In this document: piece by piece, positions 34,127-43,209 of the stretch
Position numbering within the stretch: the stretch's first letter is position 1
Layout: the number at the start of each line of letters is the position of its first letter
Assembly (NCBI RefSeq): GCF_013466425.1
Contig: NZ_CP059165.1
Span: forward strand, 1,798,001 to 1,862,000
From: Mycobacterium vicinigordonae
GTDB lineage: Bacteria > Actinomycetota > Actinomycetes > Mycobacteriales > Mycobacteriaceae
DNA length: 64,000 nt
Direction: 5' to 3'
Notes under the pieces: model-generated
The model's database searches: none
What the model was told of the DNA's origin: nothing
Seen by the model: only the letters and a program-made list of their open reading frames with translations
Program-made: the position numbers and the translations under genes

Positions 34127-34935
34127 GAAACCTCCACTGAAATTGGCGGTTGCCATTGCGGCGTGCGCTTCTGGCGCCATGCGCGCGCGCCCTCGCTGTG
34201 ATCGGGGTGATTGCGCAGTCGCCATATTTCCTCGGCGGCATCGTTGCGCGCCTGTGTCAATCCGACTTCCAGTGAATGCCACAGCGCCTGCTTGGTGGCG
34301 CGCATCGCGGTCGGTGAGTTCGCTGCTATCGCGCCCGCAAGCCGGTCGGCTGCTGCGCGCAGCTGGTCGGCCGGAACCACCTGAGACAGAATTCCCAACT
34401 CATACGCGCGACGCGCCGATATCCTTTCGCCCTTGCCGCTCAATGCCATTCGGGTAATGGCTTCCATGGGTGACTTGCGCAGTAGGGTGATTGCCTCGTA
34501 TGCGACGGCTTGGCCTACCGACACATGCGGGTCGACGAACGACGCCTCTTCGGCCGCGATCACGATGTCGGCGTCGGCTACCAGGTGCAATCCACCGCCC
34601 GCGCAAACCCCGTTTACCGCCGCGATCACCGGCTTCCCTACCTCGCAATGCCACGACGAAATCTTCAACTCCGCGTCCCGGGTCCGCCGAGAATGCCGGC
34701 GCATCGCCTCCTTGTCGCGTGCCACTTGCACCACATCCATTCCGGTGCAGAACGCCCTCCCATTGGCGGTATTGACGATCACGCGAACGCTTGGATCGGT
34801 GTCGAGATCGGCCCAGGCGGATTCGAGTTCGTCGAGCATCAACGAGTCAAACGCGTTGCCCGCGTCCGGCCGGTTCAGAATGAGCCAGCCGATGCCGTTG
34901 GACTTTTCTACTGCCAGGCGTTGATAGCTGCTCAC
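34123..34935 (-). CDS. crotonase-fold protein (enoyl-CoA hydratase-like)
   Basis: 270 aa, sister of the downstream protein. It has FCTGMDVVQ and AVNGVCAGGGLHLVADAD for the CoA pocket, and again His instead of both catalytic Glu residues (GGGLH, VDPHVSVG). GTG 34935 overlaps the dehydrogenase stop (GTGA). The longer frame to 35328 is the shadow of that neighbour. Two adjacent copies suggest either a heteromer or two successive steps. Confidence 0.88.
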   Translation of the reverse strand: MSSYQRLAVEKSNGIGWLILNRPDAGNAFDSLMLDELESAWADLDTDPSVRVIVNTANGRAFCTGMDVVQVARDKEAMRRHSRRTRDAELKISSWHCEVGKPVIAAVNGVCAGGGLHLVADADIVIAAEEASFVDPHVSVGQAVAYEAITLLRKSPMEAITRMALSGKGERISARRAYELGILSQVVPADQLRAAADRLAGAIAANSPTAMRATKQALWHSLEVGLTQARNDAAEEIWRLRNHPDHSEGARAWRQKRTPQWQPPISVEVS

Positions 34936-36179
34936 GAGCGTGGAATGTCCTTCCAGGGCTTGCCTTTCCACGGGTCGGGTTCCTTGGGTAAGCCGAGCAC
35001 ACGCTCGCCAAGAATGTTTTTGTTGATGTCGGTGGTGCCGCCCTCGGTGCCGTTGGCGAGGCTGCGCATCATGCCCTGCACATCGCGGGGCATGGCGTCC
35101 GGGTCGTCGGCCGCGGGCCAGGCGATCGCGTCCGTTCCGAGCAGATCCACCATGAGGTCCTGGATTTGTTGGTTCAGCGTGGCCTGGTGGACCTTGCCGA
35201 TCGACGATGCGGCTCCCGGAGACTGGCCGGCTGACAGCGCCGCGCGCACACGGGCGTTCGTCCAGCCGCGAATCTGCTCTTGCGCCCACAGGCGCATCAC
35301 CTTGTTGCGGACTACGGGGTCGGCCCACTTCCCGGTTTCTCGCGCCAGTGAGATCAGCCGGCCGGCGCCCGAGCCGCCAAGCCGTGCCATGCCCCCCGAC
35401 CCGGACCCCGATACCATCTGCCGCTCACTGGACAGAGTCGACGCGCTGACGCGCCATCCGTTATTGACGTCCCCCACGCGGTGGGCATCGGGGACCCGCG
35501 CGCAGTCGAGGAACACCTCGTTGAACTCTGCCTCACCGGTGATCTGACGCAGTGGCCGCACCTCGACTCCGGGTTGATGCATGTCAAGCAGGAAATAGGT
35601 AATGCCCTTGTGTTTGGGCGCGGCAGGATCGGTACGCGCCAGCAGGATCGCGAAGTCTGCCTCATCGGCCCAGGTGGTCCAGACCTTCTGCCCTGAAATC
35701 ACCCACGAATCGCCGTCCCGCACCGCACGAGTGGCCAGCGATGCAAGATCCGAGCCCGCGCCGGGTTCGCTGAATAACTGACACCACTTCTCCTCGTTGC
35801 GCACGATCGGCGGCAGAAAGCGCAGTCGCTGTTCCTCGGTGCCGTGGCTGAACAGTGCCGCGGCAGCGTTGTTCAGCCCCAACGGATTCAGCCGGGATAG
35901 CCGCAACGGACTCAGTACCGCATCAATTGCGCGGGCGACTTCGTTACCGACGCCGAGCCCGCCGTAGTCTCGTGCCCACGTCGGTGCAACTAGACCCGAC
36001 GCAGCAAAAGCCGGATACCACCGTCGATAATCAGCAGGACTGCGCACCGCCCGCAATTCGCTGGGGCTCTGCGCAGCGGCTGTTCGCCAGGAGATAGGAA
36101 CCACTGCCTCGACCCAGCGCTCGACAGCTTCGACGGCCTCGCTGGCGCTAGAGGATTCGGAAATGGGCAGCGCTGTCAT
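34932..36179 (-). CDS. acyl-CoA dehydrogenase, large-subunit type
   Basis: A 415-aa FadE: WARDYGGLG, WCQLFSEPGAGSDLAS, VISGQKVWTTWADEADF, and late NGTEGGTTDINKNILGERVLGLP, where a Glu stands near the usual catalytic position. ATG 36179 follows the upstream stop by 9 bp with GAGAAAGA before it. In the operon it follows a PaaG-like crotonase and precedes the tandem pair. It could pair with the small subunit at 23833. Confidence 0.92.
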   Translation of the reverse strand: MTALPISESSSASEAVEAVERWVEAVVPISWRTAAAQSPSELRAVRSPADYRRWYPAFAASGLVAPTWARDYGGLGVGNEVARAIDAVLSPLRLSRLNPLGLNNAAAALFSHGTEEQRLRFLPPIVRNEEKWCQLFSEPGAGSDLASLATRAVRDGDSWVISGQKVWTTWADEADFAILLARTDPAAPKHKGITYFLLDMHQPGVEVRPLRQITGEAEFNEVFLDCARVPDAHRVGDVNNGWRVSASTLSSERQMVSGSGSGGMARLGGSGAGRLISLARETGKWADPVVRNKVMRLWAQEQIRGWTNARVRAALSAGQSPGAASSIGKVHQATLNQQIQDLMVDLLGTDAIAWPAADDPDAMPRDVQGMMRSLANGTEGGTTDINKNILGERVLGLPKEPDPWKGKPWKDIPRS

Positions 36180-36187
36180 GGTCTTTC

Positions 36188-36994
36188 TCAACGTCCCTGG
36201 AATTTTGCGTCACGCTTGTCACGAAATGCTGCCAGACCTTCTTTGAAATCATCACTGCGGCTGGATAGTTCGAGTGCTAGTGCTTCGTTTTGCAGGTGCC
36301 GGTCAAGATCCAGTCCGTTGCCGGTCTGCAACAACCACTTGGTGAGCCCCAGCGATACCGTGGGTGCTTCGCTGAGCCGCGTGATGAGTTGCCCTGCGAC
36401 CGAAGTCAAGTCCTCGGACGCACAGCAGCCGTGGATGATGCCCCAATCAGCGGCGGTGGCTCCGGTTATCTCGTCTCCGAGCAACAGCAGCTGTCTGGCA
36501 CGGACCAATCCGATGAGTCGCGGCAGTAACCAGGTAGCTCCGCTGTCCGGCGTGAAGCCACGGGCCATGAAGGGTTCCCAGAACCGGGTGTCGTCGGCGG
36601 CGACGCAGAAGTCCGATGCGATGGCGATGTGGAAGCCCAGGCCCGCCGCCCAGCCTCGGACCACGGCAACGATCGGCAACTGCGTTTCGAGCATCAACGG
36701 GATGAGTCGGTTGGCTTTGTTCGGTAGCCGACGCTGTGTGCTGCCTACCCTCGGCTTGCGTTCCGAGCGGGTGTTATTGGCGATCAAGTCGGATCCGGCG
36801 CAGAAGTCCGGTCCTTCGGCGTCGATAGCGATGACTCGCACCGACTCGTCGGTGCCCGAAGCCACCAGATGAGCGATCATCGCGTCAAGCACTACGTCGT
36901 TGATCGCGTTCCGACGGTCCGCACGATCCAACGTCAGGCGCAGCACGGGTCCCCGCTGTTCAGCCCGAAGCCCGGGTACGCCGTCGTAGCTCAT
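36188..36994 (-). CDS. enoyl-CoA hydratase/isomerase (PaaG-like)
   Basis: 268-aa crotonase-fold protein. FCAGSDLIAN and GWAAGLGFHIAIASD form the CoA site. FMARGFTPDSGATWLLPRLIG matches the isomerase sub-type with an Asp in the F-x-x-x-G-(x)-x-P-D-S-G stretch, rather than a paired-Glu hydratase. It overlaps the MaoC gene upstream (ATGA). A double-bond shift is the simplest role. Confidence 0.87.
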   Translation of the reverse strand: MSYDGVPGLRAEQRGPVLRLTLDRADRRNAINDVVLDAMIAHLVASGTDESVRVIAIDAEGPDFCAGSDLIANNTRSERKPRVGSTQRRLPNKANRLIPLMLETQLPIVAVVRGWAAGLGFHIAIASDFCVAADDTRFWEPFMARGFTPDSGATWLLPRLIGLVRARQLLLLGDEITGATAADWGIIHGCCASEDLTSVAGQLITRLSEAPTVSLGLTKWLLQTGNGLDLDRHLQNEALALELSSRSDDFKEGLAAFRDKRDAKFQGR

Positions 36995-38241
36995 GGCCCG
37001 GTGAACTGTTCCGATACGGCGGTGAGTAGATCGGTGAGATTGCTCGCCCCACCTGGCGGGTCGGGTAGCCGCACGGGACCCCGTTGGCGGCTGGGCAGCA
37101 GAATCGTGGCGTGCCCGGGCGCCGTGATCTCGCCGCGGTGGTTGGTCGCCGACAGTTCCAAGTCGACTGCGGGTCGGTCCGCTTCGGCGAAGTACTTACG
37201 CACGACCTTTCCGGAGATGGTGTGCAAGTCGCCAACATAGTTGAACAGTCGGAACTCGCAGTCGAGCTTCCATAACCAGCCGTCGTCACCCATCCAGTCC
37301 GTGCACAGGTGGATGAGCCACGTTTCGCGCATGCGGCCGTAGTCGAAGGTGGTCGGGTTTCCTGCGTTGCGGGCCGCGGCCGGTTCCCAGTGCACGCGTT
37401 GCTGCACATCCGGGACGCCCTGTTCATTGGGTGTGTAGAAACGGGGAATGCGCTGCCTGTTGCGCCACGCCAGCCGCAGAGGCCGTACGCCGTACATCCC
37501 GGTCCCCATGCCGACGTGCCAACAGACGATGTCGGTAACGGTCAATGGACCTTTGGTCAACGGGCCAACGTCGTCGCCCTCGCCGACGTCCTCCCACCAG
37601 CGCGGCTCAGCGCCGCGCGGCGCCTCCTGGGCGTATCTCTGGTCGATTTCTGCGATCTCATCTGGCGTCCATGACTTGGCCTCGACCGTCTCATATTTCT
37701 TGCGACCGCGCGCCTTGCTGCGCTCGGTGCGGATCATGTTCCGGTACTGGCCGCCCAGGATGACGCCTTCGTCGTCACGAAACACCTGAGCGGACCATTC
37801 GTGGATCGCGCGGCCGGCGAACTCGCTGCTCTTGTCCAGTGCCGCTACCAAGGCGTTGCGCCGAAAGACTCGATGGTTGGCACGCAGTGGCGCCCACCAC
37901 TCGCGCGCCGACGAGGCGTAGAAGGCATGGACGCCGCGCAACGGGTCGCCCTTGGTCAGCGCGCGATCATCGTCGGAGAGCGTGGTCACCTCGTCCTCGC
38001 CGATCAATGTATCTCCGCCAACGAGAGCGGGCGGTGCGATCGCCTCTCCCCATACGGATTTGGATGCGTACTCGGGGTCGGCCCACAGCGGGTTGGCGTC
38101 GCCGTAGCTTTCGGCTACGTGGCGAAAGCAGTCTTCGTTCGGGCGAAAGTAGTGCGGCGGTTGAGTATGCGGGACAGCGATCCCGATAGTGGCGCGGAGG
38201 CGGGCCAGTCCTTCGTCGGTAATCTGGCCGGTCTCGGACAT
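36991..38241 (-). CDS. MaoC-like hydratase, double hot-dog
   Basis: 416 aa with two hot-dog domains. The N-terminal FRPNEDCFRHVAESYGDANPLWADPEYA resembles the R-specific hydratase motif (Y-x-x-x-G-D-x-N-P-x-H), with Trp in place of the usual His, followed by GEAIAPPALVGG. The C-terminal half (HVGMGTGMYGVRPLRLAWRN) is a second degenerate hot-dog. Such proteins hydrate enoyl-CoAs in steroid-type catabolism, sometimes with a DUF35 partner. It is the first gene of the operon that ends at 31866 and is divergent from 38294. Confidence 0.83.
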   Translation of the reverse strand: MSETGQITDEGLARLRATIGIAVPHTQPPHYFRPNEDCFRHVAESYGDANPLWADPEYASKSVWGEAIAPPALVGGDTLIGEDEVTTLSDDDRALTKGDPLRGVHAFYASSAREWWAPLRANHRVFRRNALVAALDKSSEFAGRAIHEWSAQVFRDDEGVILGGQYRNMIRTERSKARGRKKYETVEAKSWTPDEIAEIDQRYAQEAPRGAEPRWWEDVGEGDDVGPLTKGPLTVTDIVCWHVGMGTGMYGVRPLRLAWRNRQRIPRFYTPNEQGVPDVQQRVHWEPAAARNAGNPTTFDYGRMRETWLIHLCTDWMGDDGWLWKLDCEFRLFNYVGDLHTISGKVVRKYFAEADRPAVDLELSATNHRGEITAPGHATILLPSRQRGPVRLPDPPGGASNLTDLLTAVSEQFTGP

Positions 38242-38264
38242 GGAAATTAAGATACCCGAAAAGC

Positions 38265-38279
38265 GGAAACGACGTTAAC
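38265..38279. promoter_or_regulatory. operator-like repeat, 3-bp spacer variant
   Basis: GGAAAC-GAC-GTTAAC lies midway between the divergent MaoC operon (38241, -) and crotonase gene (38294, +). Confidence 0.4.
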
Positions 38280-38293
38280 GCAGGGATGAGCAG

Positions 38294-39121
38294 ATGACCG
38301 AAGAGGCACCCGGCATTGTTGTGACTGTCGGTAATGACGGAATTCAGCGGATCACGATTGACCGCCCTCGCGTAGGAAACTCGTTGTCCCCCTTGGCGCG
38401 TGACATGCTCATCGCCGCCTTCACCCAGGCCAACGATGACCCCGCAGTGCGTGCCGTGCTGTTGGGGGCGACGGGCGATCGACACTTCTGTGCGGGAGCT
38501 GGGCTTGCACCGCCGCAGTCGCCCACCGACGCACCGCCGAAACCCCGAACCGGCAAACGGCCCGGTGACATCGCTCGCATGCTGCAGCAGGGCTGGCAGC
38601 GCTTGGTTGCATCGATACTGGATTGCGACAAACCGGTAGTCGCCTCGGTCAAAGGCACTGCTGCTGGCGCTGGCGCCAGCCTGGTGCTCGCGTGCGATCT
38701 GGTCGTCATGTCCGCGGACGCAAGGCTTGTCCAGGCATTTGTGCATCGCGGGATCCTGCCGGATTCCGGTGCAATTCATCTCCTGACGCGCATGGTCGGG
38801 CTACGTAGAGCCACCGAACTGCTGATGCTCGGCGAACCTGTCGATGCTGCGACGTGTGAGCGCCTCGGACTCGTCAACCGGGTGGTTGCGCCGGGGGACG
38901 CTGATGACACTGCGGAAGAGATCGCCGGACGCCTTGCGGCCGGCCCGACCGTAATGTTGGCGTTGACCAAACGGTTGTTGTCGGTGTCGTCGGAGTCCGG
39001 GCGCGATCGCGCGTTCGAGCAGGAGGCGTGGGCGCAGGAGGTGGTGTCACGAACCGCTGATATGCAGGAGGGTTTGCGGTCGTTTGCCGAACGGCGCACG
39101 CCGAGGTTCCAGGGGTTTTAG
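38294..39121 (+). CDS. enoyl-CoA hydratase/isomerase (PaaG-like)
   Basis: 275-aa crotonase-fold protein: HFCAGAGLAPP, SVKGTAAGAGASLVLACDL and FVHRGILPDSGAIHLLTRMVG, the isomerase-type Asp pattern also seen at 36188. Monocistronic between divergent and convergent neighbours: it ends 2 bp from the SDR at 39124. An enoyl-CoA isomerase or hydratase role is likely. Confidence 0.87.
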   Translation: MTEEAPGIVVTVGNDGIQRITIDRPRVGNSLSPLARDMLIAAFTQANDDPAVRAVLLGATGDRHFCAGAGLAPPQSPTDAPPKPRTGKRPGDIARMLQQGWQRLVASILDCDKPVVASVKGTAAGAGASLVLACDLVVMSADARLVQAFVHRGILPDSGAIHLLTRMVGLRRATELLMLGEPVDAATCERLGLVNRVVAPGDADDTAEEIAGRLAAGPTVMLALTKRLLSVSSESGRDRAFEQEAWAQEVVSRTADMQEGLRSFAERRTPRFQGF

Positions 39122-39123
39122 GC

Positions 39124-39990
39124 TCATGCCTGCGGTGGGCCGCCGCGGATGATGAAGGCCGAGCTGTCGTCGATTCGGTCGATGGAGGTGGCCACCGTTT
39201 CTGCGGTTAGAGCGGCATCCTCGATGCCCTTGGTGACGCCGATGAATACTCGCGAGACTTTCCCACCGCCAACCGAGTAGATATGCGCGGTGCGGTTGCA
39301 GCTGCGGTGGGACAGGTAGATCACTACCGGGGTGACCAGTTCGGGGTCCATCGCTTTGCCGGCTTCGCCCATGATGCCTTCGGTCATCCGCGTTCGGGCG
39401 ATGGGTGCGATGGCGTTGACCGCGATACCGTTACGCTGCCCCTCGATCGCCAGTACATGCATCATCCCAACCATGCCCATCTTCGCCGCGCCGTAGTTCG
39501 CCTGGCCAAAATTGCCGAAAAGCCCAGTCCCAGAAGTTGTCTGGACTATGCGCCCGTAGTTCTGTTCCCGCATAAGCGGCCACACCGCGCGGGTGACATT
39601 GAAGGTGCCAGCGAGGTGGACCGTGATTACCGCGTCAACCTGCTCTGCCGTCATGTTCTTGAATGCGGCATCGCGCAGGATCCCCGCATTGTTGACCAGG
39701 ATGTCCACTCGCCCGAAGGCGTCCATTGCGGCGGCAACGATTGACGCGCCGCCCGCGTCGGTGGCGACCGAGTCGCCGTTGGCGATCGCGATACCGCCGG
39801 CGGCGACGATCTCGTCGACCACGCTTTGTGCCGCAGATTTCGAGGTGCCGCTGCCGTCTAGCGCGCTGCCTAGGTCGTTGACCACTACGCGGGCACCGCG
39901 GCGTGCGAGCTCCAGCGCGTGGCAGCGGCCGAGCCCGCGTCCCGCGCCTGTGACGATGGCTACCTGATCTTCGAAAGTCATTGGACTCAT
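39124..39990 (-). CDS. SDR, (3R)-hydroxyacyl-CoA dehydrogenase type
   Basis: A 288-aa SDR with VTGAGRGLGRCHALELARRGARVVVNDLG, NNAGILRDAAFKNM and YGAAK. The NDLG and GILRD wording matches the dehydrogenase part of peroxisomal multifunctional enzyme 2 and its actinobacterial relatives, which oxidise 3-hydroxyacyl-CoAs. It carries an extra C-terminal stretch of about 50 residues after SVGGGKVSRVFIG. ATG 39990 is preferred over upstream extensions. It is divergent from the ligase at 40047, with an operator between. Confidence 0.88.
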   Translation of the reverse strand: MSPMTFEDQVAIVTGAGRGLGRCHALELARRGARVVVNDLGSALDGSGTSKSAAQSVVDEIVAAGGIAIANGDSVATDAGGASIVAAAMDAFGRVDILVNNAGILRDAAFKNMTAEQVDAVITVHLAGTFNVTRAVWPLMREQNYGRIVQTTSGTGLFGNFGQANYGAAKMGMVGMMHVLAIEGQRNGIAVNAIAPIARTRMTEGIMGEAGKAMDPELVTPVVIYLSHRSCNRTAHIYSVGGGKVSRVFIGVTKGIEDAALTAETVATSIDRIDDSSAFIIRGGPPQA

Positions 39991-40017
39991 GGGTGAGAGG
40001 TTACATTTACTAATGAA

Positions 40018-40033
40018 GAGAACGGACGTTTGC
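40018..40033. promoter_or_regulatory. GAGAAC-type operator between divergent genes
   Basis: GAGAAC-GGAC-GTTTGC, one mismatch from the motif in the right arm. It lies 13 bp from the ligase start (+) and 27 bp from the SDR start (-), so one site could control both. Confidence 0.55.
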
Positions 40034-40046
40034 ATCGGAGGAACCC

Positions 40047-41645
40047 ATGGGTGGCCCCACTGGCGTGCTGGGACATGCGCCACAGCGGACCAAGGCGTTG
40101 CGACACCGGTATCGTTCCGCAGGCTTCTGGTCGGCGGAACCGGTCGATGTCGTGCGTTCGGCGGCTGCGCGTCACCCCGACCGCGTTGCATTGCTGGACA
40201 GGCGCGGCGAGATCACCTACGTCGTCTTGGATGAAAGCGTTGACGCAGCGTGCCGCGCGATGATCGCCGCCGGCGTCACGGTGTCGACGCCGGTGGTAGT
40301 GGTGGTGGGCAACGACGTGGACTCGGTGGTAGCCGTTCATGCCGCCTTGCGCGTCGGTGCGGTGGTCCTACTAGTGCCGCGCAGTGCGGGCGCGACCCAG
40401 GTCGGCGACATCCTGTCGCGCACCGCAGCGGCCCATGGGATGGCGCCCAACTGGCCTGCTGTATCGGGGCCTGGACTCTCGAGCCGATGCATATGGATCA
40501 ATCCACGCCATTCTGGCGATGGCGGTGCCGTCGAAGGATCCCAGCGACCCGCCGATGAGCCCTGCCTCGTGCTCTACACCTCCGGGACCACGTCCAAACC
40601 CAAAGGCGTCGTTCATTCCCAGAGCACGTTGATCAAGTCCTCGTCCAACTACATCGCCGCGGCGGGCCTAAGCGAGAGGGACCGCATCTTTCTCATCAGC
40701 CCGTTGGCCTCGGTCACCGGTGTGCTTCAGGCGGTCTTCATCGCTCCTATGCTTTCTGCGCCGGTGGTCCTCGAAGATCGCTGGGACCCGGCGGCGACGT
40801 GCGATCTGCTGGTCTCATCCCGAGCCACCTGGTATGGCGGCCCGGACCGCCTACTGGATCGGATTCTCGACGAAGCGGTGGCACGGCGTATGCAAATCCC
40901 GCTGCACGCAGTGTATCTCGGTGGGACCATGTTGGACCGGCACATCCTCAGGCGTATCGAGAACGAGTTCGGCGTCATCGTCATGCGCGCCTATGGGTCT
41001 TCAGAGGTGCCGGTGAGCACTTCGGCGCTACGTCACGAGGCCGCAGATGTGCGTCATGCCGATGACGGAGTTCCGCTCGACGACGTCGAAGTGCGGGTCG
41101 GTTCTGCGGGTGAGCCGACCGAGTGCTGCATTCGCGGGCCGCACGCATTTCTGGGCTACAGCGACCAATCCGACGACATCGCTGCCTTCGACGGAGACTG
41201 GATCCGCACCGGCGACATGGCCGACTTGACGGGTGGTCGGGTACGGATCATCGGCCGCATCAAAGAGATCGTGATTCGCAACGGTATGAAGATTGCGGTA
41301 GCCGAAGTGGAGGAGGCCATCGCACGAATCGACGGAGTTCGTGAATGCGCGGCCTATCCCGCCGCTGACGCGACGACGGGGGAGCGGCTTGCGATCGCCG
41401 TGGTCCTCGAAAAGGGCGTCGAGATGTCGCTTTCTGATGTGGCTGATGCGTTGGTGTTGTCGGGTCTGCCGAAATACAAGCTGCCCGAGGAGTTGGTTAT
41501 CTGGAAGGAACCGCTGCCGGTCAATGCCAACGGCAAGGTCGAGCGCAACAAACTGGACGCGCGGTCCGTTGGAAAGCCGCGTGTGCTGGCCGATCGGCTG
41601 GTCGCCGCTAGCCTTGATCGGCAGGCCGAAAGACCGGCACAATGA
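40047..41645 (+). CDS. acyl-CoA synthetase (AMP-dependent ligase)
   Basis: A 532-aa ANL ligase with LYTSGTTSKPKG, YGSSE, WIRTGDMA and C-terminal LPVNANGKVERNKLD. The 3' end overlaps the convergent DUF35 gene by 38 bp, unusual in this window. The N-terminus before residue 25 is poorly conserved, so a later start is possible, but no better-placed codon is seen. Confidence 0.9.
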   Translation: MGGPTGVLGHAPQRTKALRHRYRSAGFWSAEPVDVVRSAAARHPDRVALLDRRGEITYVVLDESVDAACRAMIAAGVTVSTPVVVVVGNDVDSVVAVHAALRVGAVVLLVPRSAGATQVGDILSRTAAAHGMAPNWPAVSGPGLSSRCIWINPRHSGDGGAVEGSQRPADEPCLVLYTSGTTSKPKGVVHSQSTLIKSSSNYIAAAGLSERDRIFLISPLASVTGVLQAVFIAPMLSAPVVLEDRWDPAATCDLLVSSRATWYGGPDRLLDRILDEAVARRMQIPLHAVYLGGTMLDRHILRRIENEFGVIVMRAYGSSEVPVSTSALRHEAADVRHADDGVPLDDVEVRVGSAGEPTECCIRGPHAFLGYSDQSDDIAAFDGDWIRTGDMADLTGGRVRIIGRIKEIVIRNGMKIAVAEVEEAIARIDGVRECAAYPAADATTGERLAIAVVLEKGVEMSLSDVADALVLSGLPKYKLPEELVIWKEPLPVNANGKVERNKLDARSVGKPRVLADRLVAASLDRQAERPAQ

Positions 41646-42027
41646 AACCGTCTTCCTCGCCACGAAATACGATCTCCAGCTCCAGATCGGCGTCCAGTTC
41701 GTCGACCGAGCAGTCCTCGAGAACCGTCATCAGGCGCGGGCCTTCGGCCAGATCGACCATCGCCAGTACGTAAGGTGTTTGCGCGTCGAACGGTGCAGCG
41801 TTCTGGTGGACCACGCTCCACGTGTACAGACGTGCGCGTCCCGAGGCTGGGGTTAGCCCGACGTCTTCGCTCCAACAGTATGGGCAAAACGGCCGGACAT
41901 ACAATGAATTTTGCCCACATGAGCCGCAGGCATTGACCAACAGACGGCCGTCTTGCACTGCCGCCCACCAGGATTCACTGTCGGTGTCGCAGTTGGGGCG
42001 GTGCTGGCCTGTCGGGATCTCCATCAC
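41608..42027 (-). CDS. DUF35 zinc-ribbon/OB-fold protein, partner of thiolase-like aldolase
   Basis: A 139-aa protein with a rubredoxin-like zinc ribbon (CGSCGQNSLYVRPFCPYC) followed by an OB fold (ARLYTWSVVHQNAAPF...YVLAMVDL). In steroid side-chain degradation the Ltp2 thiolase-like aldolase is only active with a DUF35 partner. This gene follows a thiolase-like gene with the same overlap seen in such pairs (GTGA at 42024-42027). Its 3' end overlaps the ligase on the other strand by 38 bp. Confidence 0.88.
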   Translation of the reverse strand: MMEIPTGQHRPNCDTDSESWWAAVQDGRLLVNACGSCGQNSLYVRPFCPYCWSEDVGLTPASGRARLYTWSVVHQNAAPFDAQTPYVLAMVDLAEGPRLMTVLEDCSVDELDADLELEIVFRGEEDGFIVPVFRPADQG

Positions 42028-43169
42028 TGCCTGCCCAGGATCAGCGTTGCGCTATGGGTGAAGAAGCCGCCCATCGCGTGAACGCACGCCAGCCGAGCCT
42101 TGTCGACCTGTCGCGGCCCGCACTCGCCGCGGAGCTGTCGGACCGCCTCGACCATAAGGAACATGCCGCGCATGCCCGGGTGGCAGCTGGCCAGCCCGCC
42201 TCCATCGGTATTTGTGGGTAACGCGCCGCCCGGACGCAACACCCCCGATGCGATAAACGGCCCGCCCTCACCCTTGCCGCAGAATCCCAGATCCTCGACC
42301 GTCAGTAGCACTGTCGAGGTAAACGAATCATAGAGTTGACAGACGTCGATATCGGCCGGGCGCACTCCCGCGTCCGCGAAGGCGGCCGGACCGGACCGGG
42401 CCGCCGGTGAAGTGGTGAAATCCTTCCACTCACTCATGCTGACGTGCGATGTCGCGTCGGCGGACCCGAGCAACCAAATTGGTTCCTTGGCGCAATCCCG
42501 GGAAACTCGTTCGCTGGCCAGGACGATCGCGCCGCCACCATCGGTACGCAAGCAGACATGTCTGGAGGTGAACGGGTCGGCCAGCATCGGCGCCGCGGCC
42601 ACGTCCTCAACCGTGATCCGGTCACGATCAAAAGCGTTCTGGTTCATCGCTGCCCACTCATGAGCAGCTACGGCGACCTCGGCAAGCTGCTCGACTGTGG
42701 TGCCGTACTCGAGCATGTGCCGCCGGGCGACCATCGCATACTTGGCGATCAAAGTTGGGCCAAACGGAACCTCGTACTGGAGAACGCCGCCCGTTCCCAT
42801 CGCGACCGCGGAAGGGCGGACCCGGCGCTTGACGTCGGAGCGGGCGGTCGATCCATACGTCAGCAGAGCGACATCGAGCTCTCCCGCGCTAATGGCCGTC
42901 GCGGCGTGCCGTGCCATGACCTCCCACGACGACCCGCCGACGTTGGTCGCGTCCACCCATTTCGGACGCAGGCCCAGATACTCGCTGACCTCGACCGGCG
43001 GCAGCAGCGCGCCATGCCCGCCGAATCCCTCGATGTCGGCCTTGGTCAGACCCGCATCGGCAACCGCACGGCGTGCGGCCTGTCCCATCAATGCCATCGC
43101 AGTTTTATCCGGCACCCGTCCGCAATCCGAGACCGCCGCACCCACGATGGCGACCTGTTTTGATGGCAT
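42024..43169 (-). CDS. thiolase-superfamily protein, lipid-transfer/retro-aldolase type
   Basis: A 381-aa SCP-x/Ltp2-like protein: VAIVGAAVSDCGR at the start, a non-standard first active-site region (NVGGSSWEVMARH, lacking the nucleophilic Cys of true thiolases), YDSFTSTVLLTVEDLGFC, and NTDGGGLASCHPGMRGM with the His. With the DUF35 protein it probably cleaves a tertiary beta-hydroxyacyl-CoA, releasing acetyl- or propionyl-CoA and a ketone. This is by analogy to Ltp2. It is first in a two-gene operon, divergent from 43210. Confidence 0.88.
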   Translation of the reverse strand: MPSKQVAIVGAAVSDCGRVPDKTAMALMGQAARRAVADAGLTKADIEGFGGHGALLPPVEVSEYLGLRPKWVDATNVGGSSWEVMARHAATAISAGELDVALLTYGSTARSDVKRRVRPSAVAMGTGGVLQYEVPFGPTLIAKYAMVARRHMLEYGTTVEQLAEVAVAAHEWAAMNQNAFDRDRITVEDVAAAPMLADPFTSRHVCLRTDGGGAIVLASERVSRDCAKEPIWLLGSADATSHVSMSEWKDFTTSPAARSGPAAFADAGVRPADIDVCQLYDSFTSTVLLTVEDLGFCGKGEGGPFIASGVLRPGGALPTNTDGGGLASCHPGMRGMFLMVEAVRQLRGECGPRQVDKARLACVHAMGGFFTHSATLILGRQ

Positions 43170-43188
43170 AAGTAATGGTTATCACATC

Positions 43189-43203
43189 GAAAACGTCGTT
43201 AGC
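43189..43203. promoter_or_regulatory. operator-like repeat, 3-bp spacer variant
   Basis: GAAAAC-GTC-GTTAGC lies between the divergent thiolase-like gene (43169, -) and aldolase (43210, +). A GTTATC half-site is also present at 43178-43183. Confidence 0.4.
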
Positions 43204-43209
43204 GAATAG

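Noticed and set aside
13549..43203. KstR or KstR2 (cholesterol) regulon sites
   Set aside because: The palindromes have different half-sites and spacing from the KstR type, and no canonical ring-degradation genes (HsaC or KshA types) are present.
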